Source: Saturnia japonica
Lineage: Eukaryota; Arthropoda; Insecta; Lepidoptera; Saturniidae
Assembly (NCBI GenBank): GCA_033032175.1
Contig: CM065307.1
Coordinates: forward strand, 9,858,001 to 9,922,000
Reading direction: 5' to 3'
Length of the DNA: 64,000 bases
The notes beneath the pieces are model-generated. The model was not told where the DNA came from, did no database searches, and saw only the letters and a list, made by a program, of their open reading frames with translations. Of this stretch, positions 33,301 through 48,300 are shown piece after piece (within the stretch, counting starts at the first letter, position 1; each line of letters opens with the position of its first letter). The translations under genes and the position numbers were made by a program.

Positions 33301-36300
33301 AAAAATCTTTATTAAGACAAATGGAAAAAAAGAAGCGCAAACTTCTTCAAAAATACATTTGCTTCCATGTTTTGACGCTGCTGAACAATTATATATGACG
33401 ATGAAATAATTCTTAGTCAGTAACAAGTAAAACAATTATAAATATCAATTAGATGAGATGCCACTAAAAGCAGATCAACCTATACACAGTATACACCAAT
33501 TATAACTGTATAGTAATGCTGTAAAGGCAGAAATAGTTACTTGATATGAAAAAAAAAGGCTTACTTTGATGACATTATGTATGCGGTGATGCTGCCAGCT
33601 GTCTTCCATTAGCAGTATAGCGGTAAGAGCGTCGGCGTGTCGACGTAGTTCGTGGCAGTAAGCGTAAGCCATCTGCCACAGCAGCTCGGCAAGCGCCATG
33701 CGCGACCATCCCGCGTGCTCCCAACACAGGAACTGCACCAGTCTTATACCCTCCTCGCATCCGCCGCAATCTTCAGTCAACTTTTTCATGTATGTTCTGT
33801 ATCAAATCAAATACAAAACTATTTCTGGCAAAATCTATATTCAAATTCAAATTTTCATCATTCAAATTTTGTACAAGGGAAGCTTATGTCATTGGTCAAT
33901 TGAAAGGCTTTATGAAATTTCAGTAATACATTTTCGCAATAGTAAAAAATATTTTTAATAAAAGTTGATTAGCACAAGTCACGGGACGCCCGGCAGATGT
34001 GATGTTTTAAGATGAAACACTGAAATGATCCAGTCTGTCTATTAAAAAAATGTACTCAGCTCCACACCGCCAACGATGGACCAAAGCGTTGCCACACCAA
34101 CATTCGCCAACATTAGTTGCAACAACCAGTCTGACCCGCCGCATTAGATGTTTGACATTAAAATGACATCAATTTTTTTTATTCAATAAATTCTTATCGA
34201 TTTTCATTAAATTTTGTACAAGGGAAGTATAAGTTATTCTATAATTGATGGGCTATAACTATTTTCAATATTTATTGTACAAAGGATTTAATAAAAAAAT
34301 CGTCAATTCTCAACTAATTCAATCTAACTTTCTTTGTAGATGAGAAGCAGAAGTCCTTTGATTATATAAACGTCTAGATACCGTGTCATGGTCATGCCGG
34401 CCTGTAAGAAGCCTCTTAGCAAGCTGGATATACACTGGCTAATTCCGAAACACGACATATCAAAAAAAAAAAGACACTATGACATGTTTATGACCATTTA
34501 TTTCCATGGTTTTAGCGATCCAGTCAGATACAGATACTCCCGCTTGATTACTGGATAATGGATATTTTATTTGAGTGTTTATAAGCGAGCCGTAACCCGA
34601 GCCACCACAGCTCTGTTTTTAAAAGTGAAGTGGAAACAAGCGATATAAAAGACGAAATCTACAAAAGGACTATACAGGAAGAAACTGTAAGCATGACAAT
34701 ACTACTCATAGAGCAGTATTGTGAGCTTGTTTACATTGTATTTTGAGAGTGAATAAATTGTTTACGTAAAATCTAAAGCTAATTTAGTACCCTCGGAGAT
34801 AACAATAGTGCAATATATTGGAATTATATGAAATTAATTTAAACTATTTTATTTATATGTAATTTTGTAAACAAAAAAGTAAGTACTTACTAATTTTTCA
34901 GGAGTTTTCATAGATGGCGTGGTTATGCTTATATGGTGTGGTTTATTAGTTATTAATGTTCTGAGACGTTATAAGGAAGAATAACTTATTATATTAAGTG
35001 AGCAATTCTTGTATATATATTATGTAATTGGTTTCTCGGAAACGGCTCTAAAAATTTGGATGAAACTTTGTATTTAGATACTGTTTTACATTCCAAGTAT
35101 ACCTTACATATGTGTTTTTTGCTAAATGAGCACTATGTCTCAAGAATCCAATAAATACACAAAGCACGAAACACGGTTAAATCGCCGATGTTGAATTTCA
35201 GTACACTTACACATCTTTTTTTCCCCCGCTGTTTTTCTAACATGTAATTTCACGCTGACTAAGTTGCAGGCGAAGTTAGTAGTATATGAATTTTTACTTA
35301 ATGAGTATTTGTTATACGACATGGAATCACTGATAAGTGTATGAGTATCGACAAAAAGGCCGAGTCAGAACACAGTACAGTACACTATTACATGCACACG
35401 TAATGTATTTTGTTTTTCGACTCGCCCAAATCTACCCATTGCCGATCTAAGTATATATTAAATCTATGCTATTAATGTATTAGCGATTAGCAGTACATTG
35501 TAACCGATAGGAAATTAGCTAGATATTTCTTAGTAGCGTCTTTGTCGTTATTCAAATAATTGTATGCTCTTTGCAACGAACAAACGTATTCACTATGTTT
35601 TATCATCTTTTGTCCGCGGGTTTGGTTATCGAGACGAACTAGTAACTCGACAGAACAAAGTTCGTAATGAGTGAACATTAGAGGTTTGACTCGTTTTGTT
35701 TATGCCTGCTATACACGCTACAATCTACCAGACAGGTTTACCTGTGAAGGTGTGCATGCACAGGTCGATCGCACTTCGTAGCGTGTATTGGCATGTACGG
35801 ATGCATAGGTTTACCTATGACATCCAAAAAAGTTTATTATTGATTTTACACCGGTCGGAAACTACGCAGTCTATTCCAGTATACACGTTTACCTTTGCAG
35901 GGACCCTTGAGAGGTCTCCAGTAGACCGTACGTATTTTTGACTTCATAGTAACTGCGTCTTCTACTTAAATATTAATTGTAAAAAATATATATATATGAA
36001 AGAAAAATGTTGTAGGTAATAGGATTGTCTGACTGGATCGTGACTACCATACATTAGCCATAGTGGCACACTTAGATGGATGTACATCTTGATATAAGTA
36101 TATCCAGTATTGAGTTGGAATAATAGGGATCGCGAATACAGAAAAAAACCTATAGAGTAAAGCACTAATATGCAAAATAATAAGCAAAAATATGAAGCAA
36201 TAATTTATTATTTTCATCAAATAAAATAACCCAAATAATTATATTCCACATTTTATTAAATGACTTATCCTAATGAAACTTATGGAGTACGACAAAAGCT

Positions 36301-39300
36301 TTTAATTATAAACTTTTTAGTATGAAAATTAGGCACCCATTAGTTTTACTTCGCTTTAAGTATTAATATTTAATTAGTGCAAAATTTATTCAAAAGTACT
36401 TACCCGGTCCTGTTATAAAGTATTTCGGCGGCAGCCTGTGAAAGCGCCGGTCGCACTTGTGAAGATGTAACAGAGTGCGTGGACGTGTAAGGGGGATCAG
36501 CGAATGGATTGGGAAGAGGCGCTACGCCTTCTACCGCCAATGCAGATAGGCAGCGCGAGCTCACGTCGCAGCATCGTACTAATACGCACACAACCTGTAC
36601 AAATAATACAATTTAATATACTTCATACTTTTCAGTTAAATAAAACTCATGCACAGCAGTCGGACATAAATCAGATTTATACATTTCAATCATGGGTCTA
36701 TTCGACTTGGTATGAAAATATCAAACGATATTCCAAACAATTCTATATTAATAAAAATAATATTTTATTGAAACCATCATAAATCATGTTACAACAAAAA
36801 ACAAAAATGTACGATATTAGCTACATTAGTGTAGAGGTAGACTATGTCGCAGCCAATAGCGCCCACTTCCAGGCTATATACAGTAGGGTCTTCGTTCCAT
36901 AATGTAATGAAAAACATAAGAAAAATAAATATTATTCCTTTAAATGAGCAATATTTAGGAATGTAGAGTATCAACAGTGTGTATTTGTGTGTGTATATAA
37001 GTCAGTTAATATTATGAACTTACTTGATGTATTTTAGCAGATTCTGGGTATTGATATTTCCCAAATGACGAAGATGAGTCATCAATACAAACAGACAGCA
37101 CAACGTCCAGTATTTTCAGCTGAAAACCGAAATATAAAGATTTACGTAATATCAATTTTCAAAAGTGATTATCGTACAAACATGCGGATAAAAAAAACAT
37201 TTATGAATCATTTTATTATATTATAATACAATTTTTTTTTTTTTGAGAAAATAATATATGATGAACAAAACATTACATAATTTAGCAGAAACATTTGTTT
37301 GACATTATTAATTTATCATCTCGACAAGGCGCTGTGTAATCAATCGATTCGCCAATATTCTCATAACGCTAAATAATATTATGATGATAAGCGAACTAAA
37401 ATCGAAAACGAGGTGTCAGACTGAAAATGATATGTAAAAATTGTCTGTTTTATTTTTAAAATATATTCTATGTGTACTGTAACTATTGTTTGCTGCCATG
37501 TTGCCTTGTGTAGGCGATGTAATTCAACAGTTTTTGCTAAAGTAACTATTATAAATAGGTATTTTACAATTTCAATAATGTAAAAAAATTATGCTTTAGC
37601 AATATGCCTAAGCATTCATATAGAGCTGCTTGAGTGAACTTTGCGGTAAGTATATAGATCATAGGAATTCTTGCATTTATAACACTTTAATGATTTCAAT
37701 TGACATTTAATCTTAGAATAGATAAAAATAATATGTACCCTTAGTAGTTGGTGTTTCTCGTTAAGACCAAGTAGCGCATAGGTATGGAAGAGGTTGAAGA
37801 GTAGCGGTAGATGCCTGTGCACATGCACGTCCGAGTGCGGCGGCGCGGCCAGCGCTCGTGCGCTACAGATCACCTGGTCTGACAGGGAACTCGGCTCGTC
37901 GCGTGCGCACCACGACCCGTACCCGTTGCTCACTGTGCACGCACAATAATCACTTACGTAACTACACACGTTGTAAATACAAACCATCGCATCTTATTTT
38001 TTTTAATTCCAAATTAACAGTCAGACCTACATTGCCGCTTTTGATTTTATACGACTCGTTTTATAGTAGAAGGTTTTTGCCTCTAGTTTAAAAATAAAGC
38101 TTTTTTATGTCTAGCTATACTCGGGCCACACTCGCGTTAACTACACACAACGCCGTCGATCGGACACGGACGCTACCCCCGCCCCCCCTCTCGCTTTTTT
38201 TAAAACCAAAAATGCTCATTGTAAGTGTTCCTTAGATAATAGACATATGCTTTCACTGACTTTTTTGGAGGTCTTTTTAAGATCCACAATAATTGTAGGT
38301 ACTACTTTGTCAAAAAAGTACCGGGAAAAGATCAATAATACCTAAAATGTTAGTTATTCATCCCAATTTATTTTATCGCCATCAAAGTATGGTTTTCAGA
38401 AACGATACACTTACGCCAACGAATAATCCAATTCACCAAAACATTTCTTAAACGCTTTTTCCGGAATTGAGTTAAGTTGTCGTCGCGAATTCTTCTTTAT
38501 GTCTTCTACCGAAAGAAAACGGGTGCCACGAAGTGGTAATTACAGTTAAGAAAAAAGAAAAAAGTCGGCTGGAGAGCCATGACTGGTGAATAAGGTGGAT
38601 GCTCGATAGTATTTGTTGAGTTTTTGGTCAAAAAATCGTTCACAATTATGGCCTTGTTATTATTGTGGTAAAAATCTGTGGCGACATCTATCGAGCCACA
38701 TAAGACGCATCCTACTATCCTACATTGCGCTATAGAAATTAACTCAATCGTTGAGTATATATACAAGAACCCGACTACAACTGTTGGGCAGCTGCCCGCC
38801 AGACATAACACCCGTCTGGTCGGAGGATCCTCCCTTTTCTATGGCGGATGAGGAACTTTACTCTCAGTTCCTCGCTTCCGCTAAAAATTCAAGAATTTTC
38901 GTTTCACAAATCTGGCCTTTTCATCGAATTTGCTCTCTTAAAGGCGAAATAACGCTCACATAATATACTTAATTTACCGTTTAACCTTCCGATAATTATT
39001 CCAAGTGATCGCGATAGTGAAAGAAAACAGTCAACATGACTTTCACTTTTGATCGACTTTGGCGTGGTTTTTCTGTTTCGGTTCATTTGGAAGGCGCCAC
39101 TCCGAAGCTTGTTGACTAGTTTGCATGTCAAACTCGTAAACTCACGTCTCGTCACCAGTAACAATGCGTTTCATGAATGTTCGGTCGGAATTGACTCTTT
39201 CTAGTATGTCCTCAGCGAATCTTATGCGATTGAGTTTTTGGAGAACATTCAGGTCTTTTGGGACTTGTCGAGCGGCAACATGTTTCATACACAAATGATT

Positions 39301-42300
39301 ATTTTAAATGATACGGATTGACTCGTGAGACACAGGAAGTTCAGCGGCTATCTCTCTCAAATTTGAATAAGAATTTTCAGTCACTATTTCCTTCACTTTT
39401 GCAATGTTCATTTCAGTTGAAGACGTTGATGGCAGTGTGAGACAAATGTTCCAGCATATCTCGACCGCTTTTGAACGCTTTGTACCACTCATAAGCACGT
39501 GTTTTTGATAAAGTCGAGTCACCGTAAGCTTTCTGTAACATTTTCAGTGTCTTCTGTAACACGAAATTCCGCGATGCAAAATTTAAGGCAAACTCTTTGT
39601 TCGATGGTTTTTTTGTCCATTATGAAATTCGCAATACACACTAGATATGATCACACTAAAAACAGCACTGTATTTAATCTAAATGACAGATGTAACTCAA
39701 ACTCCTCGTAAAAATGAAAAACATTTCTGCCAATCTAACAACAAAAAATTTAATTTGGAACCATAAACAAATCATCCATTCCCGGTACTAAATTAATTTA
39801 ACTTAGGTTACCTGTTCACTAAAGCGGAGCTGTGTAAATTTCGACCAATAGGAATGCATAAAAATCTAGTGATGCAATTCTATTGGTTAAAATTTGCACA
39901 TCTCCACTTTTGGTTAACCTTAAGGTTTACTCAGCGTAAGCCATTTAAGCTCCCGAATTGATTCACTACCACCAACAGTTTTCGCCTACACATTAACACC
40001 TACCAATTTTCGCGGAACCCTAATTCTTTTTCTAAAATTAAAGTAGCCTAAGTAACTCGTTATAACATCAGCTTTCTGCCAGTGAAAGTCCCGTTTCGAA
40101 GATAACTCTGAACAGTTAGACAGACATAAATTAAAAAAAAATTGTTTTTCTATAAGTACCGTATCTACTTTCTCATGCATTTAGCAAAAAGCTGATATTT
40201 TTGACATTAGAAACAGACACTTCAATTTCATTCATTGTATAAATTTTTTGGTTTGTATATGTCACCGGATAATTGCACGAACCGTTAGTTAGTAAACAAT
40301 CTAGTCTGATTGTAAACTGTCGGTAGGTTGTGAATGGACACTAAAATTTGCAATCTAATGATTACATTTTGGTAGGTTTATAAACTAACTGGATTGGTTA
40401 GGTTAGGTTGAAACTAAGATCATAACGCACGAACCGAGCGAGTGTGCTATGTTTTCAAACTAGAGCAATAAATCTCTATGTACCAATGAGAGAAAAAAAA
40501 CAACATTTATTCGATGTTGTAAACACGGACATAATTCCAAACACGAGTTTACAATAAATTGGAATATTACTAATTTAATTTATAATATTGCACACCGCCG
40601 CCAAACAAATGCCGTATTTGTTTATTACTATAGCGCTAGTTTTCAGCCGGGCCTACACTAAATACTAAATGAAGGATTTCAAAAAAAATCACTGAGGCGA
40701 TGAAACAACAACGCCAATAACAAGTTCTAGTATATTGACAAGATGCCTCAAAATATTATTTCACGTTTAAATTTTAACATGTTTTCGACCAAAAAATTAC
40801 AATCTGAACATTTTAAAACAATAGAATAGAATCTTCATTAGAGCCACAGACATGAAACTATTGCGTAATACGTATTACGGTACTTATGTAACATTGAAGA
40901 CAATATCTCAATGTCAATTAATAACTTTTTTCTTACAAACTATTATTGAATATGAGGTTAAAACTTGACAATTTGTTGTTCGGAACATTGTGCGTATTAG
41001 AATATTGTGAAGGTCTATTTTTTTCTTACGTAGTACTTCGTATCTAACTATATACTATGGTACAATAAATAGATTGGAGATATAAGGGTATTATAATAAT
41101 CCGTTGTACTTTAAAGTGTTGATTGCGAGTAAATAAAGTTGATAGTAAAACAACAAACAAAAAGCAGTAAAACGATTAAAGAGTAATTTAACTGAACAAA
41201 ATGACTTCAATTTTTTTTCCAATGAAAATAAGTGTTAAAGCGTTATTAAACGTATACTTTTAAATGGACTTACCTGGTGGATCTTGTATGGAAAAGTGCG
41301 CCAAGAAAACGATAATTTTCATAAAAACCATTCGCACTTCGGCAGAAGGACAGGATAGTAAATAATCAGATAATCTGAAATAAACAATGTTAATTATAAA
41401 AGTAATATTTAAGACGAAAATACGCTGTTTTTATTAACTAACCCCAGTACATACCTATGTGGATGTTTGAATAAATCTGTTGCGAACCATGCTCTAACAG
41501 TTTGCGAACATCGAAGATGTTGGCACAAAATGTCCTGCCTGAAACATATTCCATTTTAAGATAAATTATATAAAAATCTGTTTATTTATCTCAATTTAAC
41601 AATATTTTAAACATTGTCTACGAACACCCCTAACATTAATACCAACCATAGGGACTTAATCCATATTTAAAGTTTTATTGCTTTTCCATATAAGAGCTAA
41701 GAAATCATTAAAAGACAACAGAAAACAAAACTGTTATAATCAAGTTTAAAACTATTAAGAATATTTTGTATGGTAAGGAATTAACGGTGTTTGTATAAAT
41801 GAATATTATAATATGAAATTATTAAACGAGATTGTAATGAATATAACTTAATAATAATTACCAATCGCCTGCAGGGCCTCGTAGAGTTTTCTTTGTTCGA
41901 AATCCTACTTGGAATAAAAACTTTGTTGCTAACTGCACCGCCAACATTGACATCTCTTCGTTTTCAGGACCCTAAAAACGTTATACAATAACCAGATTTG
42001 GTTTTAAATTGATTCACCATGGCCAGATTTTTTTAATTTGCGAGGAACATTAATTCTCTTTCTAAAATAAAAGTAGCCTAAGTTATTCCTTAAAACATCA
42101 GCTATGTCAGTAAAAATACCGTCAGAATCGGTCCAACCGTTTCGGAGATTACCCGAAACAAACAGACACACAAAATTTTTCAAAATTGGTGTTTCGTTCT
42201 ATGTATCGTATATACTTTCATATGCATTCAAAAAAACTGTTGACATTACAAACATACACTTCAATTTTATTAATTGTATAGATAAATATTGGTACTTAAA

Positions 42301-45300
42301 ATATACCTAACTCGAAATACATTTAGCATATCGTTATCAATATATTATTTAGCAGTGGGACACGTCACAGTAATAGATATTTTAAAGGGACAATATGTTG
42401 TAAAGAATAATAGTAAAGTTAATTTAAACTGGCGAAAATTAATTTTTGACTCATTGCTGCTCATACTTAAAAGGATGCAAAAGATGCACATTGCCAAGAT
42501 CCATAATAGGTTTCTGTATCTAAAAACTTTGAAATTATCCAAAATAAATTGTCTTATTACGACTTCTCTTCAATGTCCGATTTTTCAATCGTGAGATAAC
42601 TTTTGGAATAATTTTGACGTTTTGTCATATTTGACCACGTCTGCCATTTGAAAATTTTAAAATATATTATTATTATTTTGAAAAATAACAATGGCAGAGC
42701 ATTATCGCGCAACTAATTTAAAGGTGCCAAAAAATATGGGGTTTTGAAAGTAATTGACCCGGTCTGCCATTAATATATTTTGTTAATTAGTCTTAGAAGC
42801 TATATTTGTCACGGCAGACGTTTTTACTAAGTTCACAATAGAACAGAACAACAAAATCTTAACAACTATCTGAGCAGATGTATGTGCATTACGCATTCCG
42901 TTTTACATTTTTATTTTAAATACGCATAATTATTTAATCTTGTGAGTGAATTGCTGTATACCGGATGGATATTTATGATGGGGTAGTAAGGGTAGGTATA
43001 CCTTAATCATTGTAGCTATAAGAAAACTTTCTGAGGAGACTATCCTTAACTTTTTAAGACATTTTGATGGGCATTTAGTTTTAAAAAAAGTGTACTCAGC
43101 AAGAAAATGGGCAATTTACGCAAAAAAAAATTTCTTTCCAATCGATCCTATTTCTTATAAGCATCAATAAACTTTATATCACCTACTAAGGTTAGAGTGC
43201 TAAAAATGTCAGAAATCGCAACAAACTTTCCCATACATTTCGTAGGAAATCATGGCAGCTTCGACACACTTTTGTGAGAAAAGAGACTTCAACTTATTTT
43301 TATCCTTAATTAAATTTTAATATGGATAGACTCAGCGCTACAAAGAAGACTGGACAGAAAAAAAAGAAAAACATGTTTCTTCGAGATTCTTTAAAAGATT
43401 TGTTGGCACTAGTCGCATTAAATTCAAGTTTATTTTTTTTTTCTCTATTTCCACTCTTCTTTGTAACGCCCCAGACTATGTTTAATAAAAAGCTTACTTA
43501 AGATTAAAAATAATTTCAAGTCTTTTTTCTCGCAAAAGGTTATCGAAGCCGCTATGATTTCCCTGTTATACTTTTTTCATCATAAGAAAAGTAGCAAGAG
43601 ATATTATGTCAAATGTTTACCCGTATTTTAGAGATGTAGCGTAACTTAAATTAGAATTTGATTTTATTATTATCAATTCTTTTTTAGAGTTAAATATAAT
43701 CTTAATAATAATCGATAATGCTTTAAATCAATTCAGGGGAGTGTAAGCGGTGTAAATAAAAAATAAAAACTATAACAACAATTATTGAGATTTAATTTCG
43801 TAACACTTTAATTATTGAATATCTGACGCCCAACGACAAGATTAATTGTTCCAGACAGCATAATTCGCTGCGTGTTGCTGATGTAAAAATGTAGGAATGA
43901 CGTAAATATATATTTTTATTCGAAATTGAAAGGAACCAATAAATTAAACGGACAAAGGCATTCAACTAATTCGATAATTTTCGGTTTACTGATTTTATTA
44001 TTTTGGTTTACTCTAGTTTTAAGTATCCACTACAGAAACTAGCTTTGCAAGTAGTAAGAAAAAAGTACGAATATTCACAAAAATCATTATATACAGAAAG
44101 TTATTAGTCGTGCAAAATATTTTTATAGCATTTATCAGTATATATTTTTTTTAAATAAATAATTATAGGCAAATGCATGTTTTTATAATAAGTCGTAGTT
44201 TGCATGAACTAAAATTTACTTTCTAACGATAAGTACTTCATGCAACGTTTCTTATGATGAACAAAGTACAAGTTTAATTTAATTAACCCATAATAAAAAA
44301 AATAGGAGTAGACATACCCAAACTGTACTCTGTGAACCAGCTATTTGCAATCTCATACAACAAAGCTTTTTCATAAAATTAAAATGCTCCAAACTGAATT
44401 GATCCTGATTGTGAGAAAATGCAATATTACTTCGACGCACAGAGAGCCATATCGGTCTAGGAATAACACTTTCCCTAAAAAGAATAACAAATTTAAAACC
44501 CTTATTCAACATTATTATTAGTAACATTGCCAACAATTACCACTCACAGTTCAAATTGAAGTATTAGTAAAATGCCCCAAAAGTTATTAAAATATAGAAA
44601 AGCATAAGTCAGGTTGTCACGATATTCGTGATTCTAATAGCAAGTTCGTAATTTTATACATATTATTATGTATTTTTTTAAAAGGTATTACTTACTTGAG
44701 ACTTAGACTTTTCATTGATTGTTCCAAACTGGATGTTTCTAATGTATCCTTTCTTGTATAAAATAACATATAAGCATTCCACCATCTTTTTTGCCGTTTA
44801 TACGATACTCTTTTCAGCATAGGATCGAAAACCTGATAAAAAACTTGAGATATTAAAGATAAAAATATCACAATATACTTACTTTTTTATAATATTATAT
44901 TAAAAGTATCAATCATTAGCCGGGTACCGACCAAACGAACAAGGCTCGCGAGTCACGCTCGGTCTTCTGGCTCACGAGCCGCGCCTGCCGATGCAATATA
45001 AAGGAGTTACCTTTTTTTTACAACTAAGTATACTATTTGCCTCGGATGGCTATTACAGCTACACCGTGGCTTGGGAGAGCGAGCGCTTAAGGCACCCAGC
45101 GGCCAAAGCGTGGCCAAAGTGGCCGAACATCGGCTTGGACTGTTACCGTAGTTGCAATTACGGGCTAATTCCTTATCTGTAAACGAATTACGAGGCGGGT
45201 CCCGCGAGCCAAGCAGAGCCCCAGTTTTTTTTATACGTTCACGTTTTAAGCACGTATTGGTAGCGGCCACGGCTTTTATCTATATAGTCTAATTTATTCA

Positions 45301-48300
45301 TTAAAAAACAAAAATAGACACGAAAAATCTGAATCACAAAAAGACATTTACACAATATTTTAAACGGTTTTTTTTCAATCGTTTAGGTTTAACGTTATAG
45401 CCACAATCTCATCTGATCTTAAGTGACGATGTGGCCCAAGATGGTAACACATTAAGCTTAGCTGAGGACTGGCTTTCAAATACAGCTGCCAGAACACACC
45501 TATTGGTGCTTGGCGACAGATTTTCAACTTAAGGTTGGTAGCTAGCCAGGTGCGCATTCAAAATAGCCACACCACTATGCTATGGTTTTATCACGATGTT
45601 TTCCTTCACCAAAAGCTCTGACTCATTGCACTCACGTCTATTGACGCGATGTCCGTACACGCTACAACTGACCAATCATTTCTTGCAAATAATGTCTTTC
45701 ACGTCTATTTTGCATCGGAGCGCGCTGGTCGACACATCACAATCGTTCACACCAAGCGAGCAGCTTAATCCGAAGCGCCTTTGAGCACAGCCCCAAAATC
45801 GGTCAAAGTCAGTCTGGACGCAGTTAATGTCATGTTCAATTATTTATTGAAACCCCATTTTATATCAGTTTTTATTAAATTAACATTGGTTTTATTTAGA
45901 AGCTAAACTAAAAGCCCTTGCTATCCGGCACAACTACAAATCAGAAGTATTTGTGTTTTAAATGTTATTGGAATTTATGTATTTTATTTATTCTACAGTG
46001 ATCGCAAAAAACCCTGTGTTTAACATAATACTAAGTAAAACTAAGGCGTTTAACCAGAACCCTGGATTTCCTCAAGATACGATGAATTTGCGTCTTCATT
46101 TTGCGACTGTAAAATGCATGTAACATTCTTGAATGTAACAAAATATTCTTAATAAAGCCCCCAATAATAGCTTTTCTCATATATCTTCTATGTACAGACA
46201 TCGATCAGAATCTAGTGACTACAACATATTAACGCAAACTTAATTTACCTCGCCCATGTATTCACCACCGAAGCACTGTATTTTCATTTCTTCATCGTCA
46301 TGCATTCCGCATTCTGAAACGTCACCATCATCAAGTTTTACCCAACGACCCGTTTCGCTTCCATTATCCCTTTAAAAGAAGTACATTTATATTATATAAA
46401 ACAAATACAATAATATTTAAACTACAGCAGAGGCATGCTATGAAAGATGTTTTAACGTTTGTCCACTCATGAAGTTTCGTATAAGTTAATAACTACGTTT
46501 GAAGGAGCAAATTGCTGTTATTTATTGTCAATAGTGGCGTGCAGTTAGTCATATAATTTATCGAATGTATAATTTTAGGACACAAAAATAATTTATTACA
46601 CCGATTTATAAACTGTATATATTGTGGTCTAACTATATATGGTACCTCGTACAAATTATTTCACATTTTTACCAACAAAACAACCATCATAGCGGGCCGC
46701 TATTATAATTGTTGTAAATCTATAATAGTATTTATGTAATTACATTACTTTGAGATTAAAAATAGTCTGGTGTCACTTAGGTTAATCATATTTAAAGAAA
46801 TTAATTGCAAAATGTATCGTGTCCTTTCTTTTCAAAAAAAAAAAAACCTTTATAAGTAATAAACTAAAACAATTGAATATCAATGGAATTATCTATTTGA
46901 CAAAAAATAAAATGAAGGAATTAATAAAGTTTGTTTTTATTAGTGTACCTTAACAGTACGTATGAGTAGTAGTGGCCTCCGGAGGCCTGGCCCGAGTGTA
47001 CGACGATACCGCTCAGCTGGTAGTGTGTGTGGTGCGTGCGCTGCTCGCCGCCCTCCCACAGTGACGAGTCACCTTCCGCGCGCGCCAAACCCCATGCTAA
47101 AACATCACCACACTCATTTCACGTAACATATTATCAAGGAAATCTAAACATTATTATACATATTATTCATTATCGGCTTCAAAGATAAAGGCTCTGCATA
47201 TTATAGTTTGGAAATTACTGTGTAAACAATTAGTTATGCAAAATAAATAAATTTTGAATTTCACGTTGTTTTTATCACGATGTTTTTCATCACCGAAAAC
47301 TCTGAATCTATGTAAATTGAGCCCGAGTTGATCTACCACTGAGCCATCATCATTTCAATACAAAGTTAAACATTTTTGTGGATTTATTTGATTATGAAGG
47401 GAGATCCTTTATTAACCCTTAAATGTTTTTTATTTTAACCTTTACACTTTATACTATCAATTTACTTATTTTTTATAAATAAAGATTCATGCAATTAATG
47501 GTAAAATGTGATTTATGTCTTTAATCATGTAATTATTCTACTATGAGATATTCGAAAATCAGTTATTGTTTGTACAATATTAGTAACAAACCTGTATATG
47601 GTTCAACATCCAAGTCTCGTGGAAACTCAAAATAGTCATTGAATTTTATTGCACACACTTTCTCAAAATCATATTCAAATCTTTTTAGCTGTATAACTAA
47701 AACTGGAGGAAGCTTGTTCAAACACAAACGTTTCACTGTCACCACCTGAATAAAAGGAATATTTCATAATAAAATGATAATTGTGATAAAAATTAACAAT
47801 AAAAAATAAATATATATAGACATACCTTTTTATTACACTTGTCACAATGATAAGCATCAGCACCTTCTAACAATTCACCTCTTACATATGCTTCTAAAGA
47901 TTCCTGTAGACGAGACATGTTTCTAATATCCAGGGATACTACACTGAACTGCTCTTCTTTACAATACCTGAACAATCAAGGGATAAATTAGTATTATTTT
48001 CTCAGTAGTATCACCACAGCCGTTAAATCTATACTTTTAATAAAAGAGTAGAGTCGAAATCTGTATATTGAAGATATTTGAGAGAAAATACAGAAAATAC
48101 ATGAACAGAACACATTTCGACAGTTTTTGAAATCTTTTTCTGTCTGTCTCACGCACAAAAGCACTGGACCGAATTTAATGCTTGGTATGATTGTAGTTTA
48201 TAGTCTGGCGATATATTTAGCATGCATTTCTACACGTATGGACATTTCTATGGTCTATAAATTCCGTTTAAGTTATACATATAAAAAATATATATGGAGA

